From assembly GCF_000378045.1 (NCBI RefSeq), contig NZ_KB899109.1, forward strand, positions 45,037 through 109,036: a stretch of DNA of 64,000 nt. Direction: 5' to 3'. The notes beneath the pieces were generated by a model that had not been told where the DNA came from, searched no databases, and was given only the letters and a program-made list of their open reading frames with translations. The translations under genes and the position numbers were made by a program. Source of the DNA: Marinobacterium rhizophilum DSM 18822. GTDB taxonomy: Bacteria > Pseudomonadota > Gammaproteobacteria > Pseudomonadales > Balneatricaceae. Shown in pieces: positions 1 to 9,300 of the stretch. Every line of letters starts with the position of its first letter. Position 1 is the first letter of the stretch.

Positions 1-482
1 GGGTTGGCGGTGACCGTTTCGATGAGGCCATCGTGACCTATGTGCGCCGCAACTACGGATCCCTCATCGGTGATGCAACGGCTGAGCGCATCAAGCAGGA
101 AGTCGGTACGGCGTACCCCACCTCCGAGGTGCTTGAGATTGACGTGCGTGGCCGCAACCTGGCAGAGGGCATTCCGCGTCGATTCACCCTCAACAGCAAC
201 GAAATTCTCGAAGCCCTGCAGGAGCCGCTGGCGGCGATCGTGCAGGCGGTTAAAAGCGCCCTTGAGCAGTGCCCGCCGGAGCTGGCGGCCGACATCGCCG
301 AGTTCGGTATCGTGATTACCGGTGGCGGTGCGCTGCTGCGTAATATCGACCGACTGATCAGTGAAGAGTCTGGCCTGCCCGTGATTATTGCCGAGGATCC
401 GCTGACCTGTGTGGCCCGTGGTGGTGGCAAGGCGCTGGAAATGCTCGACAATCGTGCCTTTGAGTTACTCTCCTACGAATAG
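1..482 (+). CDS. mreB: Rod shape-determining protein MreB, C-terminal part
   Basis: The window opens inside this gene; the first complete codon is at position 3 and about 160 C-terminal residues are present. MreB is the bacterial actin that polymerises under the inner membrane and guides the elongasome in rod-shaped cells. The visible part contains the YVRRNYG and [10 protein letters not shown] stretches typical of subdomain IIB and the nucleotide-binding [10 protein letters not shown] segment, followed by the usual C-terminal [16 protein letters not shown] region. mreC and mreD follow on the same strand, which confirms the assignment. The 208 bases to mreC are unusually long for this cluster and carry a small hairpin. 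The start lies outside the window. Confidence 0.97.
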   Translation, partial: VGGDRFDEAIVTYVRRNYGSLIGDATAERIKQEVGTAYPTSEVLEIDVRGRNLAEGIPRRFTLNSNEILEALQEPLAAIVQAVKSALEQCPPELAADIAEFGIVITGGGALLRNIDRLISEESGLPVIIAEDPLTCVARGGGKALEMLDNRAFELLSYE

Positions 483-654
483 TGGTTTGATGGTTTGTCT
501 GGCAGGCTGTCAGACTTAGCACTGATCTACTGCGGAAAAGCCGAGTTTGGCCACTTTATGCACTCTTTATTGTTAAATAGAACCACTATTCGCCTCAAGA
601 GAGCTCAAAAACTGCCGCAAATCGGTCTTTCCTCGCTACGATCGGCCAAGTCCG

Positions 655-671
655 ACAGGCTGCCAGCCTGT
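655..671 (+). other. Hairpin upstream of mreC
   Basis: A perfect 7-bp inverted repeat (ACAGGCT, 3-base spacer, AGCCTGT) lies in the mreB-mreC gap, 20 bases before the GTG at 691. There is no T-run after it, so it does not look like a standard terminator. It could act as an attenuator, a mRNA processing boundary or nothing. The rest of positions 483-690 shows no clear gene. Confidence 0.4.
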
Positions 672-690
672 TCAACCCGACCGGGACACG

Positions 691-1575
691 GTGGCGCCAG
701 CTGCGAGGTGTCCCATTAAACTGATCTTCAAGGGCGGTTCGCCCCGCGCGCTCTTTGTTGTGCTGGTGCTGATGGCGCTGTTGCTCATCATCGCCGATCT
801 CAACTGGTCAAAGATGCGCGATACGCGCGGTTACCTTTCGCTTCTGGTTACGCCTCTGCAATGGCTCGTCGACGTGCCAGGGCGCGTGGCGGATGATCTG
901 TCCGGCGTGCTGGTGGATCGTACGACCCTGCTCAAGGAAAACGAGCGTCTCAAGTCCGAGGCTCTGCTGCTGGAGCGCAAGGTACAGCAGATTGCTGCCC
1001 TGACGGCTGAAAACCTGCGTCTGCGTGAATTGCTCGATGGCAAGGCTCGGGTCGAAGACGAAGTCATGCTGGCGGAGCTGATCGGCGTCAATCCCGACCC
1101 CTTCCTGCATCAGGTGATCGTCAACCGCGGTGCCGAGGACAGTGCCTATATCGGCCAGGCCGTGCTGGATGCCGGCGGCGTGATCGGCCAGGTGGTCGAG
1201 GCCAGCCACTATACCAGTCGCGTCATGATGATTACCGATGCCCGTCACGCCATTCCGGTGGAGATCAATCGTAACGGCTTGCGTGCCATTGCGCTCGGCA
1301 AGGGTGTGTACGACGAGATCGAACTTGAGCATGTGCCCGACACCGCCGATGTGCGTGAAGGCGACCTTCTGATCAGCTCGGGTCTGGGCGGGCGTTTTCC
1401 CCGTGGCTACCCGGTGGCTGTTGTTACCGGTGTCGTGCGCGATCCTGGCCGGCCCTTTTCGCTGGTGACTGCCAAGCCCACCGCGAGACTCGACAAGAGC
1501 CGTCACCTGTTGCTGGTGCGCGGGGCAAGTGAGCTGCCGGCTGCGCCCCCGGTGGCCGAGGTGGTTAATGAGTGA
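691..1575 (+). CDS. mreC: Rod shape-determining protein MreC
   Basis: MreC is the bitopic periplasmic protein that links MreB filaments to PBP2/RodA. The 294-residue product has one membrane segment at about residues 20-37, a coiled coil at about 76-116 rich in Leu and Glu, and the two-barrel periplasmic domain ending near residue 280. It overlaps mreD by 8 bases. The start is uncertain: GTG at 691 has no convincing ribosome site and gives an unlikely MAPAARCP leader, whereas GAGGTG at 705-710 sits just before an in-frame ATT at 715 (followed by CTG at 721). Homologues usually begin close to that point, so a non-AUG start is possible. Confidence 0.93.
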   Translation: MAPAARCPIKLIFKGGSPRALFVVLVLMALLLIIADLNWSKMRDTRGYLSLLVTPLQWLVDVPGRVADDLSGVLVDRTTLLKENERLKSEALLLERKVQQIAALTAENLRLRELLDGKARVEDEVMLAELIGVNPDPFLHQVIVNRGAEDSAYIGQAVLDAGGVIGQVVEASHYTSRVMMITDARHAIPVEINRNGLRAIALGKGVYDEIELEHVPDTADVREGDLLISSGLGGRFPRGYPVAVVTGVVRDPGRPFSLVTAKPTARLDKSRHLLLVRGASELPAAPPVAEVVNE

Positions 1576-2056
1576 GGTGCGTCCGGGCGGGTTCCTGATC
1601 ATTATCGGAACTTTCCTCGTGGGGCTTACCCTGAGCCAGCTGCCGCTGCCAGTCCAGTTCGAGTGGGTGCGCCCGGAGTGGGTTCCCATGATCCTGATTT
1701 ACTGGGTGCTGGCGCTGCCGCACCGGGTCAGTATCGGCACGGCCTGGATGCTCGGTCTGACGCTGGATCTGCTCAAGGGCAGTGCGCTGGGGCTCAATGC
1801 CCTGGCTCTGACGCTGATTGCCTTTCTGACATTGCTGATTCATCAGCGTTTGCGCATGTTTCCGTTATGGAAGCAGGCCCTGATGGTGCTGGTGCTGGTG
1901 GGTATCAATCAGCTGACCTTCCACTGGATGCAATCCATTGCCGGTAATGTTCGCGACAGTCTGATGTTCATGCTGCCTTCCCTGGTGAGCGCGTTGCTAT
2001 GGCCATGCGTCTTTGTTCTGCTGCGTAGCATTCGGCGTACCTTCCGGGTAACCTGA
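1568..2056 (+). CDS. mreD: Rod shape-determining protein MreD
   Basis: MreD is the small integral membrane partner of MreC in the elongasome. The 162-residue product is very hydrophobic, with five or six predicted membrane helices, the WVPMILIYWVLALPHR loop characteristic of the family and a basic C-terminus (RSIRRTFR). I start it at the ATG overlapping the last codons of mreC, which implies translational coupling; an upstream in-frame start would lie inside mreC coding sequence. The 187 bases that follow to maf show no gene. Confidence 0.95.
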   Translation: MSEVRPGGFLIIIGTFLVGLTLSQLPLPVQFEWVRPEWVPMILIYWVLALPHRVSIGTAWMLGLTLDLLKGSALGLNALALTLIAFLTLLIHQRLRMFPLWKQALMVLVLVGINQLTFHWMQSIAGNVRDSLMFMLPSLVSALLWPCVFVLLRSIRRTFRVT

Positions 2057-2243
2057 CCGCACGGGGCCGGGCGCCGCACTGCTGTTGCGCAGCCGTGTTG
2101 CCCCGATCGGCTTTCGATGCGGTTTTCGTGCCTTTTTGTGTGCCATTTGCGGTGAGTATCTCGCGATGTAGGCACTGCGCCCTGATTACGGCAGGCCGGT
2201 ATGACCGCGCACCGGACGACATTCAAAGGAACTCGACTTTACG

Positions 2244-2828
2244 ATGACAACCCTGATACTGGCTTCTGCGTCGCCCCGCAGGCGTGAACTGCTGACTCAG
2301 ATCGGTGTGGCCTTTGAGGCCTGCGCGCCGGATCTGCCCGAGCAGCGTCTGCCGGGGGAAGCTGCCCAGAGTTACGTGCGCCGGCTGGCGCTTGAAAAGG
2401 CGCGCGCGGGATTTGAACAGGGTGCAGCACGATATCCTGCGCTTGGGTCCGATACGGCGGTGATCTACGGCGATGAAATCCTCGGCAAGCCCCGTGACGA
2501 AGACGATGCGATACGCATGCTGATGCTGTTATCGGGTCGTCGGCACCAGGTCATGACCGGTGTGGCGGTGGTGGATGCGCAGAGGGCCGAAGCAAGGGTC
2601 GTAACCACCGAGGTGGAGTTCCGCGTGCTGGACGAAGCGCTTTGCCGGCGCTACTGGGCCAGCGGTGAGCCCGTGGATAAGGCCGGTGCCTACGCCATTC
2701 AGGGGTTGGGCGCCGTTTTTGTTACTTCGATTAGCGGCAGTTACTCGTCCGTGGTGGGGTTGCCCCTGGCCGAGACGGCGCAGTTGCTGACACAGTTTGG
2801 TGTGCCGCTCTGGTACAGTGCTGAATAA
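2244..2828 (+). CDS. maf: Maf family nucleotide pyrophosphatase (dTTP/UTP type)
   Basis: Maf proteins hydrolyse non-canonical or selected nucleoside triphosphates to monophosphate and pyrophosphate, acting in nucleotide-pool cleaning and linked to septation arrest. The 194-residue product aligns closely from memory with E. coli YhdE (dTTP/UTP pyrophosphatase): ASASPRRRELL phosphate-binding motif at residues 8-18, GSDTAVIYGDEILGKP in the middle and the EPVDKAGAYAIQG signature. A good ribosome site (AAAGGA) precedes the ATG. Its position between mreD and rng matches many gammaproteobacteria. The exact nucleotide specificity is inferred from similarity only. Confidence 0.93.
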   Translation: MTTLILASASPRRRELLTQIGVAFEACAPDLPEQRLPGEAAQSYVRRLALEKARAGFEQGAARYPALGSDTAVIYGDEILGKPRDEDDAIRMLMLLSGRRHQVMTGVAVVDAQRAEARVVTTEVEFRVLDEALCRRYWASGEPVDKAGAYAIQGLGAVFVTSISGSYSSVVGLPLAETAQLLTQFGVPLWYSAE

Positions 2829-2962
2829 CACTAATATGCTCGCGCAGCTTTTAGCGGCTGTGCGCGACAAGGGCCACAAAGGCCCGGCCGTGCATTTAAA
2901 CGGATCTGGAGATCGGTTTGGCGGTCAGCTTAAATGAGAGTCGAAGGAGCAGGCGGTAAGCG

Positions 2963-4432
2963 ATGGGCGAAGAAATTCTGATCAACTTTACGCCGATGGA
3001 GACCCGCGTAGCGGTGATCGAAAACGGTGTACCCCAGGAAATTTATATCGAGCGGGCCAAGCGCCGCGGTCTCGTGGGCAACATTTATAACGGCAAGGTG
3101 GTCCGCGTATTGCCGGGCATGCAGGCGGCGTTTGTTGATATCGGTCTCGAACGTGCCGCCTTCATACATGTTGAGGAAGTGCTGGGGCAATCCGCCACGG
3201 CGGAGGAGCGCAGTACTACCTCCATCGCGCAGGTGCTGCGTGAAGGTCAGGGGCTGCTGGTGCAGGTCACCAAGGACCCGATAGGTACCAAGGGCGCACG
3301 CCTGACTACGCACCTTTCCATTCCGTCGCGTTACCTGGTGTATATGCCCGGCAATGAGCACATCGGTGTCTCTCAGCGTATCGAGGACAGTGATGAGCGT
3401 GACCGTCTGCGCAGCCTGATTGAGTCTCTGGCCGAAGAGGCGGGTGAGGAAAACCGCGGCGGATTCATTCTGCGTACGGTCGCCGAAGGTGCCAACGAAA
3501 CCGAATTGCGCGCCGACCTGCTGTTCCTGTACCGGTTGTGGGGCGCCATTCAGTGCAAGATCGAGGGTGCCGGTCTGCCGGAAATTGTCTACGAAGACCT
3601 GCCGCTGAACATGCGGGCGCTGCGTGACATGGCGCATGCCGGTGTTGAGCGTATCCGTATTGACTCGCGCGAAACCTTTCAGAAGGCGCAGGAGTTTGTG
3701 CAGGCGCTGGTGCCGGAGATTCAGCAGAAGCTGGAATATTACCCGGGCGAGCGGCCGATCTTTGACCTGTTCAATGTGGAAGAGGAGATCAAGCGTGGGC
3801 TTGGGCGCAAGGTCGAGCTTAAATCCGGTGGCTACCTGATTTTTGACCAGACCGAGGCCATGACCACGGTGGATATCAATACCGGTGCCTTTGTCGGTCA
3901 TCGCAACCTGGAAGAAACGATCTTCAAGACCAACCTCGAGGCGGCCACGGCCATCGGACGCCAGCTGCGTCTGCGTAACCTCGGCGGCATCATCATCATC
4001 GACTTTATCGATATGGAAGACCCCGATCATCAGCGCCAGGTGCTGCGTACACTGGAACGTGTCCTGGAAAAGGATCATGCCAAGTGCAAGGTTACCGGTG
4101 TATCGGAGCTCGGCCTGGTGGAGATGACCCGCAAGCGTACCCGGGAAAGCCTCGAGCAAGTTTTGTGCGATGCCTGTTCCCAGTGCGAGGGGCGCGGCAC
4201 AATAAAGACGCCGGAGACCGTTTGCTACGAAATTTTCCGTGAGATTTTGCGCCAGCACCGCGCCTACGATACCGACTCCTACCTGGTGCTGGGTGCCCAG
4301 TCGGTGGTGGACTATCTGTTGGATGATGCGTCCGAGCACCTGGCTGAGCTTGAGGCCTTTATTGGCAAAACCATTCGGTTTCAGGTCGAAACGCTCTACA
4401 GCCCTGAGCAGTTCGACGTCGTGTTGCGCTAA
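2963..4432 (+). CDS. rng: Ribonuclease G
   Basis: RNase G is the shorter paralogue of RNase E; it matures the 5' end of 16S rRNA and degrades some mRNAs. The 489-residue product has an N-terminal S1 RNA-binding domain (about residues 35-120), the catalytic DNase-I-like region with the metal-binding aspartates in VDINTG (about 303) and DFIDMED (about 347), and the zinc-link cysteines in the DACSQC segment (about 403-407). It lacks the long C-terminal scaffold of RNase E. The 134-base upstream gap contains two short inverted repeats (TCGCGCA 2840-2846 / TGCGCGA 2861-2867, and GGGCC/GGCCC just after). yhdP follows after 12 bases. Confidence 0.97.
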   Translation: MGEEILINFTPMETRVAVIENGVPQEIYIERAKRRGLVGNIYNGKVVRVLPGMQAAFVDIGLERAAFIHVEEVLGQSATAEERSTTSIAQVLREGQGLLVQVTKDPIGTKGARLTTHLSIPSRYLVYMPGNEHIGVSQRIEDSDERDRLRSLIESLAEEAGEENRGGFILRTVAEGANETELRADLLFLYRLWGAIQCKIEGAGLPEIVYEDLPLNMRALRDMAHAGVERIRIDSRETFQKAQEFVQALVPEIQQKLEYYPGERPIFDLFNVEEEIKRGLGRKVELKSGGYLIFDQTEAMTTVDINTGAFVGHRNLEETIFKTNLEAATAIGRQLRLRNLGGIIIIDFIDMEDPDHQRQVLRTLERVLEKDHAKCKVTGVSELGLVEMTRKRTRESLEQVLCDACSQCEGRGTIKTPETVCYEIFREILRQHRAYDTDSYLVLGAQSVVDYLLDDASEHLAELEAFIGKTIRFQVETLYSPEQFDVVLR

Positions 4433-4444
4433 CCGGAGCCCGGC

Positions 4445-7400
4445 ATGAACATCAGGCTGGGGCGGGTGCTGGGTGGACTGGGCTGGTTCTGCGCCGGCTT
4501 GCTGCTGCTCATCGCCCTGCTGGTGACGCTTTTGCGCCAGTTCCTGCCTGCGGTTAGCGAATATCGAGAAGAGTTGACCGCGATGCTCAGTGAGCAGCTC
4601 GGCGTGCCGCTGGATATTGAAGCTGTGCATGCCCAGTGGCGCGGCAGTTGGCCGGTGCTTTCGGTGAGCGGGGTGCGTGTTTTTGCCAGCACGGACTCGG
4701 GACCCGAACTGCGCGCCCGGATTCATCATCTCAGTGTCGAGTTAGACCTGCCGGCGACCCTGGTCAACAGGGTCCCGGTGTTTCGTCAGGTAGAGCTGAG
4801 CGGGCTGCAGCTGACCTGGCGCGAGCGGGACGGGCGCTGGATGCATCGTCCCGGAGCGGGCGAAGGCGGGAGCGGCCTCAAGGCCGATGCCTGGAACCGG
4901 ATGCTCGGGCTGGCCATGATCCAGCCGGCGGTGTCCATTTCTGATGTACAGCTTACCCTCGTGCCGGAGCTGGGCGTGCCTCGGGTGCTCAGCGTGCCGC
5001 AACTGACGTTGCAAAACAGCCTGCAGGAACATCAGCTGGGCGGTACCCTGTTGCTGCCGGCGGCCGGCGATGCGGGGGCCGTGCGCTTTGCCATCGAAAC
5101 CCGCGGTGCTGCCCAAGACCTGTTGCAGGCACAGTATGATTTTTACCTGTCGCTGGATGACCTGGGCCCTGATCTACTGAATCTGGAGCTGCTGCCCTTT
5201 AAGATCGACCGGCTGCGCGCCAGCACCGAGTTTTGGGGGCGCATTTCAGACGGTCAGCTGGATCGTCTGCAGGGTTCCCTCGCGGTGGCGGAGTTCTCCG
5301 CCGCATCGCCCGATCTGCCCGATATTACTGACGCCCTTACAGACTTTGCGTTACTGCGCAGCGGTGACCGCTATCAGTTACAGCTGAACCAGCTGGCACT
5401 GAACAGTGCCGGAGCGGGGCTTGTGGTGCCGCAAATACTGCTAGAGGCGGTGTGGAACAAGGGTGAGCTGAAGCCCGGCCAGATTGCCGGTTCCGGGATC
5501 GACATGGCACCGTTGGCGCACTGGCTGCAGCGCCAGCCATTTCTGCCCCAGGGGTTGAAGCACGCATTGCAGCCCTTGGCGCCAACGGGGCAGCTGACAC
5601 GCTTTCGCGCAAACTGGCCTGAAAATGATGACTGGAGCGCTTTTGAGCTCCAGGCCGATCTCGACCGCCTGTCGAGCGAGGCGGCCTGGGGGGCTCCGCG
5701 AGTCAGTGGTGTCAGCGGCCGACTGGAGGCGAACCTGCGCGGTGGGCGTATTCACCTGGCCACCACCGATTTCGAGCTGTTCTTTCCCGATCTCTATGAC
5801 AAGGGCTGGCACTACGACCAGGCCGGTGGCGTCGTGCGCTGGTCACTGGAGCCGGACGCCGTTGTCATCGGCAGCGAGCTGCTGCATCTGACCAATGAGT
5901 CGGTATCGGCGGCAGGGCGTTTCAGCATGCGACTGCCCTATGCCAGTGAAGAGCAGACCGAGCTGACCCTGATGATCGGCATGACCGACAGTGACGCGCT
6001 GCAAACGGCCAACTATGTGCCGCCGGAGGCGGTGGGGCGCGGCCTTTACGACTGGCTGGCCGGTGCGATTCGCGCCGGCCGGGTACGCCAGGGCGGGTTT
6101 CTGTTGCATGGAGGTACCCGCAGGCTGGAAGCACGCGTAGCGCCCACCGTGCAGATGTTCTTTGACGTGGAACAGGCTGATATGGCCTACCAGTCGGGTT
6201 GGCCCGCAGTGAAGGATGGCCAGGTCTTTGTGATGCTGCGTGATCGCGCCCTGTTGGTGGAGGTCGAAGACGGTCAGCTGATGGACTCGCGGGTTGAGCA
6301 TGCGCGTGTCTATCTGCAGGGGCCGGATGCACCTCTGCAGATCGACGGGCAGCTCAGCGGCGATGCCGGCGATATTCATCGTCTGCTGATGGAATCCCCG
6401 TTGCGCCCGCTTGTCGGTGATGAGCTGGCGCAGTGGACACTGAGCGGCAAGGTACAGAGTGCGCTGCGGCTGGCGATTCCGCTCGACGGCAAGCGTCAGC
6501 CCAGTGTTGCCGTTGCAACGCGCCTGGCCAGCGGCACGCTGGCGTCCGAATCACTGCGACTGGCATTTTCTGATCTGCGCGGTGATCTGCATTACAGCAC
6601 GGCAAAAGGGCTGCGCAGTGAACGGCTGGATGGCAAGATGCTGGGTCAGCCGGTGCGGGCTCAGATCAGCACGCCGGGCACGGTACCCTGGCGTACCCGG
6701 ATCAGTCTTGCCGGTGAACTGCCCATGGCGCAGCTGGCAGACTGGAGCGAGCTGGATATTCTGCGAGATCTCACGGGCAGGACCGGCTATAACGCCCGGC
6801 TGGATTTGTGCAGCGGTGCCGAGGACTGTAACAGGCTGGTGATTACCAGTGACCTGGCCGGTGTGGCCGTGCCCTGGCCCGGGTTTTTGGGCAAACCGGC
6901 GACCGAACCCCGCGCATTGTCCGTGGTGCTGGGGCTGAATGAGGGGACGCTGCGGCTGAATTATGATGAGCGACTCAGGGCAATATTCGGTATCGCACCG
7001 TCGGTGGCGGGACGCGGCCGCATCATGTTCGGCGGCGCACGACCGGAGTTGCCGTTGCTGGCCGGGCTCTGGGTCGACGGGCGCATCGAGTCTGTGAATA
7101 CCGACCAGCTGGAGGCGTTTCTGCAAGCGCAGGGCTGGCTCGGCGGCGCTGAGGGCGGCTCTGGCAGTGGTACCGAAAGCCGGGCGGGAGCCGGCGCAGC
7201 AGGGGCCGGCAGCACCCTGGTGCTGCGTGCGGTGAACGTCCAGGTGGGGCAACTGGATGTGCGCGGCATGAAGTTCGCCCAGGCCAAGGTGCATTTGGCG
7301 ACGGCGCCCTGGCAGCTGACGCTGGAGACCGCAGCACTGGATGCCACCCTGAGCTGGCCTGTACAGCCGGGGCAACCCTACCGGCTGCAGATCGATACGC

Positions 7401-8302
7401 TGCACTTGCCTGAGCCCGACACTGCGCCAGCGCAGCAAAGTCGCGACACGGTTGGTGCGCCTGAGCCGATTGACCTTGGTGGGGTCCCTGCGGTGGATGT
7501 CAGCGTCAGTAGCTTGAGCCTGGGGGCGCGGGATCTCGGACGCTGGCAGTTTTCGCTGCGCCCGCAAGGTGAGTGGCTGGCTGTTGAGGCAATCGAGGGA
7601 CGCATCGGCAGCCTGGATGTGCTCGGCGAGGGGAGTTGGCGCGAATTGCCCGCCAGCAGTACGGAGCTGACGCTCAAGATTAACGGGGGCGATATAGGCG
7701 CCGTGCTCGAGGCCCTGGGCAGTGGTCGGGCGCTCAGTTCCGAACATACCGATGCCTACCTGCAGCTGGGGTGGTTGAGCCGGCCCTGGGATATTTCACT
7801 GGCCAGCGCGCAGGGTGAGCTGGCATTCAGGCTCAAGGACGGGCGCATCATCGAAAGCGGCGGCGCGAGCAATATCCTGCGTATTTTCGGTATTCTGAAT
7901 CTCAACAGCCTGGCGCGGCGGCTCAAACTGGACTTCTCCGACCTGTTAAAAAGTGGCCTGGCCTTCGATAGCCTGTCGGGACGTTATGCCTTTGAGCGCG
8001 GCATGGCACGAACGCTTGAGCCGCTAAGGCTGCAAGGCCCTTCGGCCAACATGACCATGACCGGCAGCCTTGACCTGCAGGCCGAGACGGTCGAGCAGGA
8101 AATGGAGGTGATTCTGCCGCTCACCAGCAATATTCCGCTTGCCGCGGTTTTGCTGGGAGCTCCCCAGGTCGCTGGCGCGGTGTTTCTGATCGACAAGCTG
8201 ATCGGCGACAAGCTGGAAAAGGTCACCTCGATTCGCTATCGCGTGTCCGGCGGATGGGATGATCCGGAGGTGTCGATTATGCGTTCAGAGGCGCCGCAGT
8301 AA
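4445..8302 (+). CDS. yhdP: YhdP-family AsmA-like protein
   Basis: This 1285-residue protein belongs to the AsmA-like/YhdP group, inner-membrane-anchored proteins with a long periplasmic beta-groove that bridge to the outer membrane and, with TamB and YdbH, carry phospholipids outward. A single N-terminal membrane helix covers about residues 8-33; the rest is repetitive beta-rich sequence, ending in a conserved AsmA-type C-terminal domain (ILRIFGILNLNSLARRLKLD region near 1145 onward). A Gly/Ser/Ala-rich low-complexity linker is at about 899-922. It is probably cotranscribed with rng, 12 bases upstream. Functionally it fits with the mla and lpt envelope genes elsewhere in the window, though these are separate transcripts. 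Confidence 0.93.
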   Translation: MNIRLGRVLGGLGWFCAGLLLLIALLVTLLRQFLPAVSEYREELTAMLSEQLGVPLDIEAVHAQWRGSWPVLSVSGVRVFASTDSGPELRARIHHLSVELDLPATLVNRVPVFRQVELSGLQLTWRERDGRWMHRPGAGEGGSGLKADAWNRMLGLAMIQPAVSISDVQLTLVPELGVPRVLSVPQLTLQNSLQEHQLGGTLLLPAAGDAGAVRFAIETRGAAQDLLQAQYDFYLSLDDLGPDLLNLELLPFKIDRLRASTEFWGRISDGQLDRLQGSLAVAEFSAASPDLPDITDALTDFALLRSGDRYQLQLNQLALNSAGAGLVVPQILLEAVWNKGELKPGQIAGSGIDMAPLAHWLQRQPFLPQGLKHALQPLAPTGQLTRFRANWPENDDWSAFELQADLDRLSSEAAWGAPRVSGVSGRLEANLRGGRIHLATTDFELFFPDLYDKGWHYDQAGGVVRWSLEPDAVVIGSELLHLTNESVSAAGRFSMRLPYASEEQTELTLMIGMTDSDALQTANYVPPEAVGRGLYDWLAGAIRAGRVRQGGFLLHGGTRRLEARVAPTVQMFFDVEQADMAYQSGWPAVKDGQVFVMLRDRALLVEVEDGQLMDSRVEHARVYLQGPDAPLQIDGQLSGDAGDIHRLLMESPLRPLVGDELAQWTLSGKVQSALRLAIPLDGKRQPSVAVATRLASGTLASESLRLAFSDLRGDLHYSTAKGLRSERLDGKMLGQPVRAQISTPGTVPWRTRISLAGELPMAQLADWSELDILRDLTGRTGYNARLDLCSGAEDCNRLVITSDLAGVAVPWPGFLGKPATEPRALSVVLGLNEGTLRLNYDERLRAIFGIAPSVAGRGRIMFGGARPELPLLAGLWVDGRIESVNTDQLEAFLQAQGWLGGAEGGSGSGTESRAGAGAAGAGSTLVLRAVNVQVGQLDVRGMKFAQAKVHLATAPWQLTLETAALDATLSWPVQPGQPYRLQIDTLHLPEPDTAPAQQSRDTVGAPEPIDLGGVPAVDVSVSSLSLGARDLGRWQFSLRPQGEWLAVEAIEGRIGSLDVLGEGSWRELPASSTELTLKINGGDIGAVLEALGSGRALSSEHTDAYLQLGWLSRPWDISLASAQGELAFRLKDGRIIESGGASNILRIFGILNLNSLARRLKLDFSDLLKSGLAFDSLSGRYAFERGMARTLEPLRLQGPSANMTMTGSLDLQAETVEQEMEVILPLTSNIPLAAVLLGAPQVAGAVFLIDKLIGDKLEKVTSIRYRVSGGWDDPEVSIMRSEAPQ

Positions 8303-8372
8303 GCTTGCCCGGCGTGCCCTTTGGGCAGGCCCCGGGGCGGCGGCGGAACGGCACAAAACGTGAGAGGTGGAA

Positions 8373-9206
8373 ATGTCGCGTTGCGCAGTGGTACAGATGG
8401 TGTCCGGGCCGGATTTTTCGGCCAACCTGGGGACGGCGGAGCGCCTGGTGCGCGGAGCTGCGGCCGACGGTGCGCAGCTGGTGCTGTTGCCGGAAAATTT
8501 TGCCCTGTTTGACTCGTCCGGCCTGCGCACGTTGGCGCAAGGGCAGGGGCGGGGGGAATTGCAGCAGCGCCTGGGTGCACTTGCCGCAGACGCGGGTGTC
8601 TGGCTGGTGGCAGGTTCCGTGCCGCTGATGCTGCTGGATAATGGCAGCGAAGTCGCGGCGGGACGGGTGCGTTCAGCCAGTCTGGTGTTTGATGATCAGG
8701 GTCGGCAGCGGGCGCGCTATGACAAGCGTCATCTGTTTGATGTCGATGTGGCGGATACGAAGGGGTGTTATCGCGAATCCGATTATATCGAACCCGGCAC
8801 TCAGATCGTGCTGGTCGATACGCCCTGTGGGCGCCTTGGGCTGAGTATCTGCTATGACCTGCGTTTTGCCGATCATTATCAGCGCTTGCGCGATGCCGGC
8901 GCAGAGCTTGTTAGCGTACCTTCGGCTTTTACCGCTGTTACCGGCGCCGCGCACTGGGAGTTGCTGTTGCGCGCCCGGGCGGTGGAGTTCCAGTGCTATG
9001 TGCTGGGGGCTAATCAGGGTGGGCTGCACGGCAATGGCCGCGAGACCTGGGGCCATTCCATGATCGTCGATCCTTGGGGCAAGGTTGTCGCCCAGCTCGG
9101 GTTTGGTGAAGGCTGGTGCGCGAGTGAGATCGACGTGCAGGAATTGCAGCGCATACGCCAGAACATGCGAGTCGGCGAGCATCGGCGCAGGGCGGCTATC
9201 GAATAA
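8373..9206 (+). CDS. Carbon-nitrogen hydrolase (nitrilase superfamily amidase)
   Basis: The 277-residue product is a nitrilase-superfamily C-N hydrolase of the Nit1/YbeM-like branch, several members of which are deaminated glutathione amidases (metabolite repair). The catalytic triad is visible: Glu41 in LLPENF, Lys118 in YDKRHLF and Cys160 in LSICYDLRF. I take the ATG at 8373, which follows GAGAGGTGG, rather than the GTG two codons upstream. In Pseudomonas the same gene sits between yhdP and tldD; here it ends in a strong terminator and tldD is absent. The substrate is inferred from family only. Confidence 0.9.
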   Translation: MSRCAVVQMVSGPDFSANLGTAERLVRGAAADGAQLVLLPENFALFDSSGLRTLAQGQGRGELQQRLGALAADAGVWLVAGSVPLMLLDNGSEVAAGRVRSASLVFDDQGRQRARYDKRHLFDVDVADTKGCYRESDYIEPGTQIVLVDTPCGRLGLSICYDLRFADHYQRLRDAGAELVSVPSAFTAVTGAAHWELLLRARAVEFQCYVLGANQGGLHGNGRETWGHSMIVDPWGKVVAQLGFGEGWCASEIDVQELQRIRQNMRVGEHRRRAAIE

Positions 9207-9229
9207 GCACTTTAGCGGGCATTTGCACT

Positions 9230-9264
9230 AAAGCCGGAACTGCTGCCCGCAGCTCCGGCTTTTT
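9230..9264 (+). terminator. Rho-independent terminator after the nitrilase gene
   Basis: Stem AAGCCGGA...TCCGGCTT with inner CTGC/GCAG pairing, followed by a T-run (CTTTTTCG). It lies 24 bases after the stop and closes the rightward mre-to-nitrilase block, facing convergent darP. Confidence 0.85.
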
Positions 9265-9300
9265 CGTTTACGCAGGTATGGAGCAATGCAGGCTCCGGGG

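Noticed and set aside
547..562. TTGGCCAC...TGCA as a sigma-54 promoter before mreC
   Set aside because: The invariant GG-N10-GC spacing is not met (the GC comes one base early).
2930..4729. Long minus-strand open frame opposite rng and the start of yhdP
   Set aside because: Antisense frame of a GC-rich coding region; the plus-strand RNase G reading has all catalytic motifs, and the antisense product is His/Gln-rich with no domain pattern.
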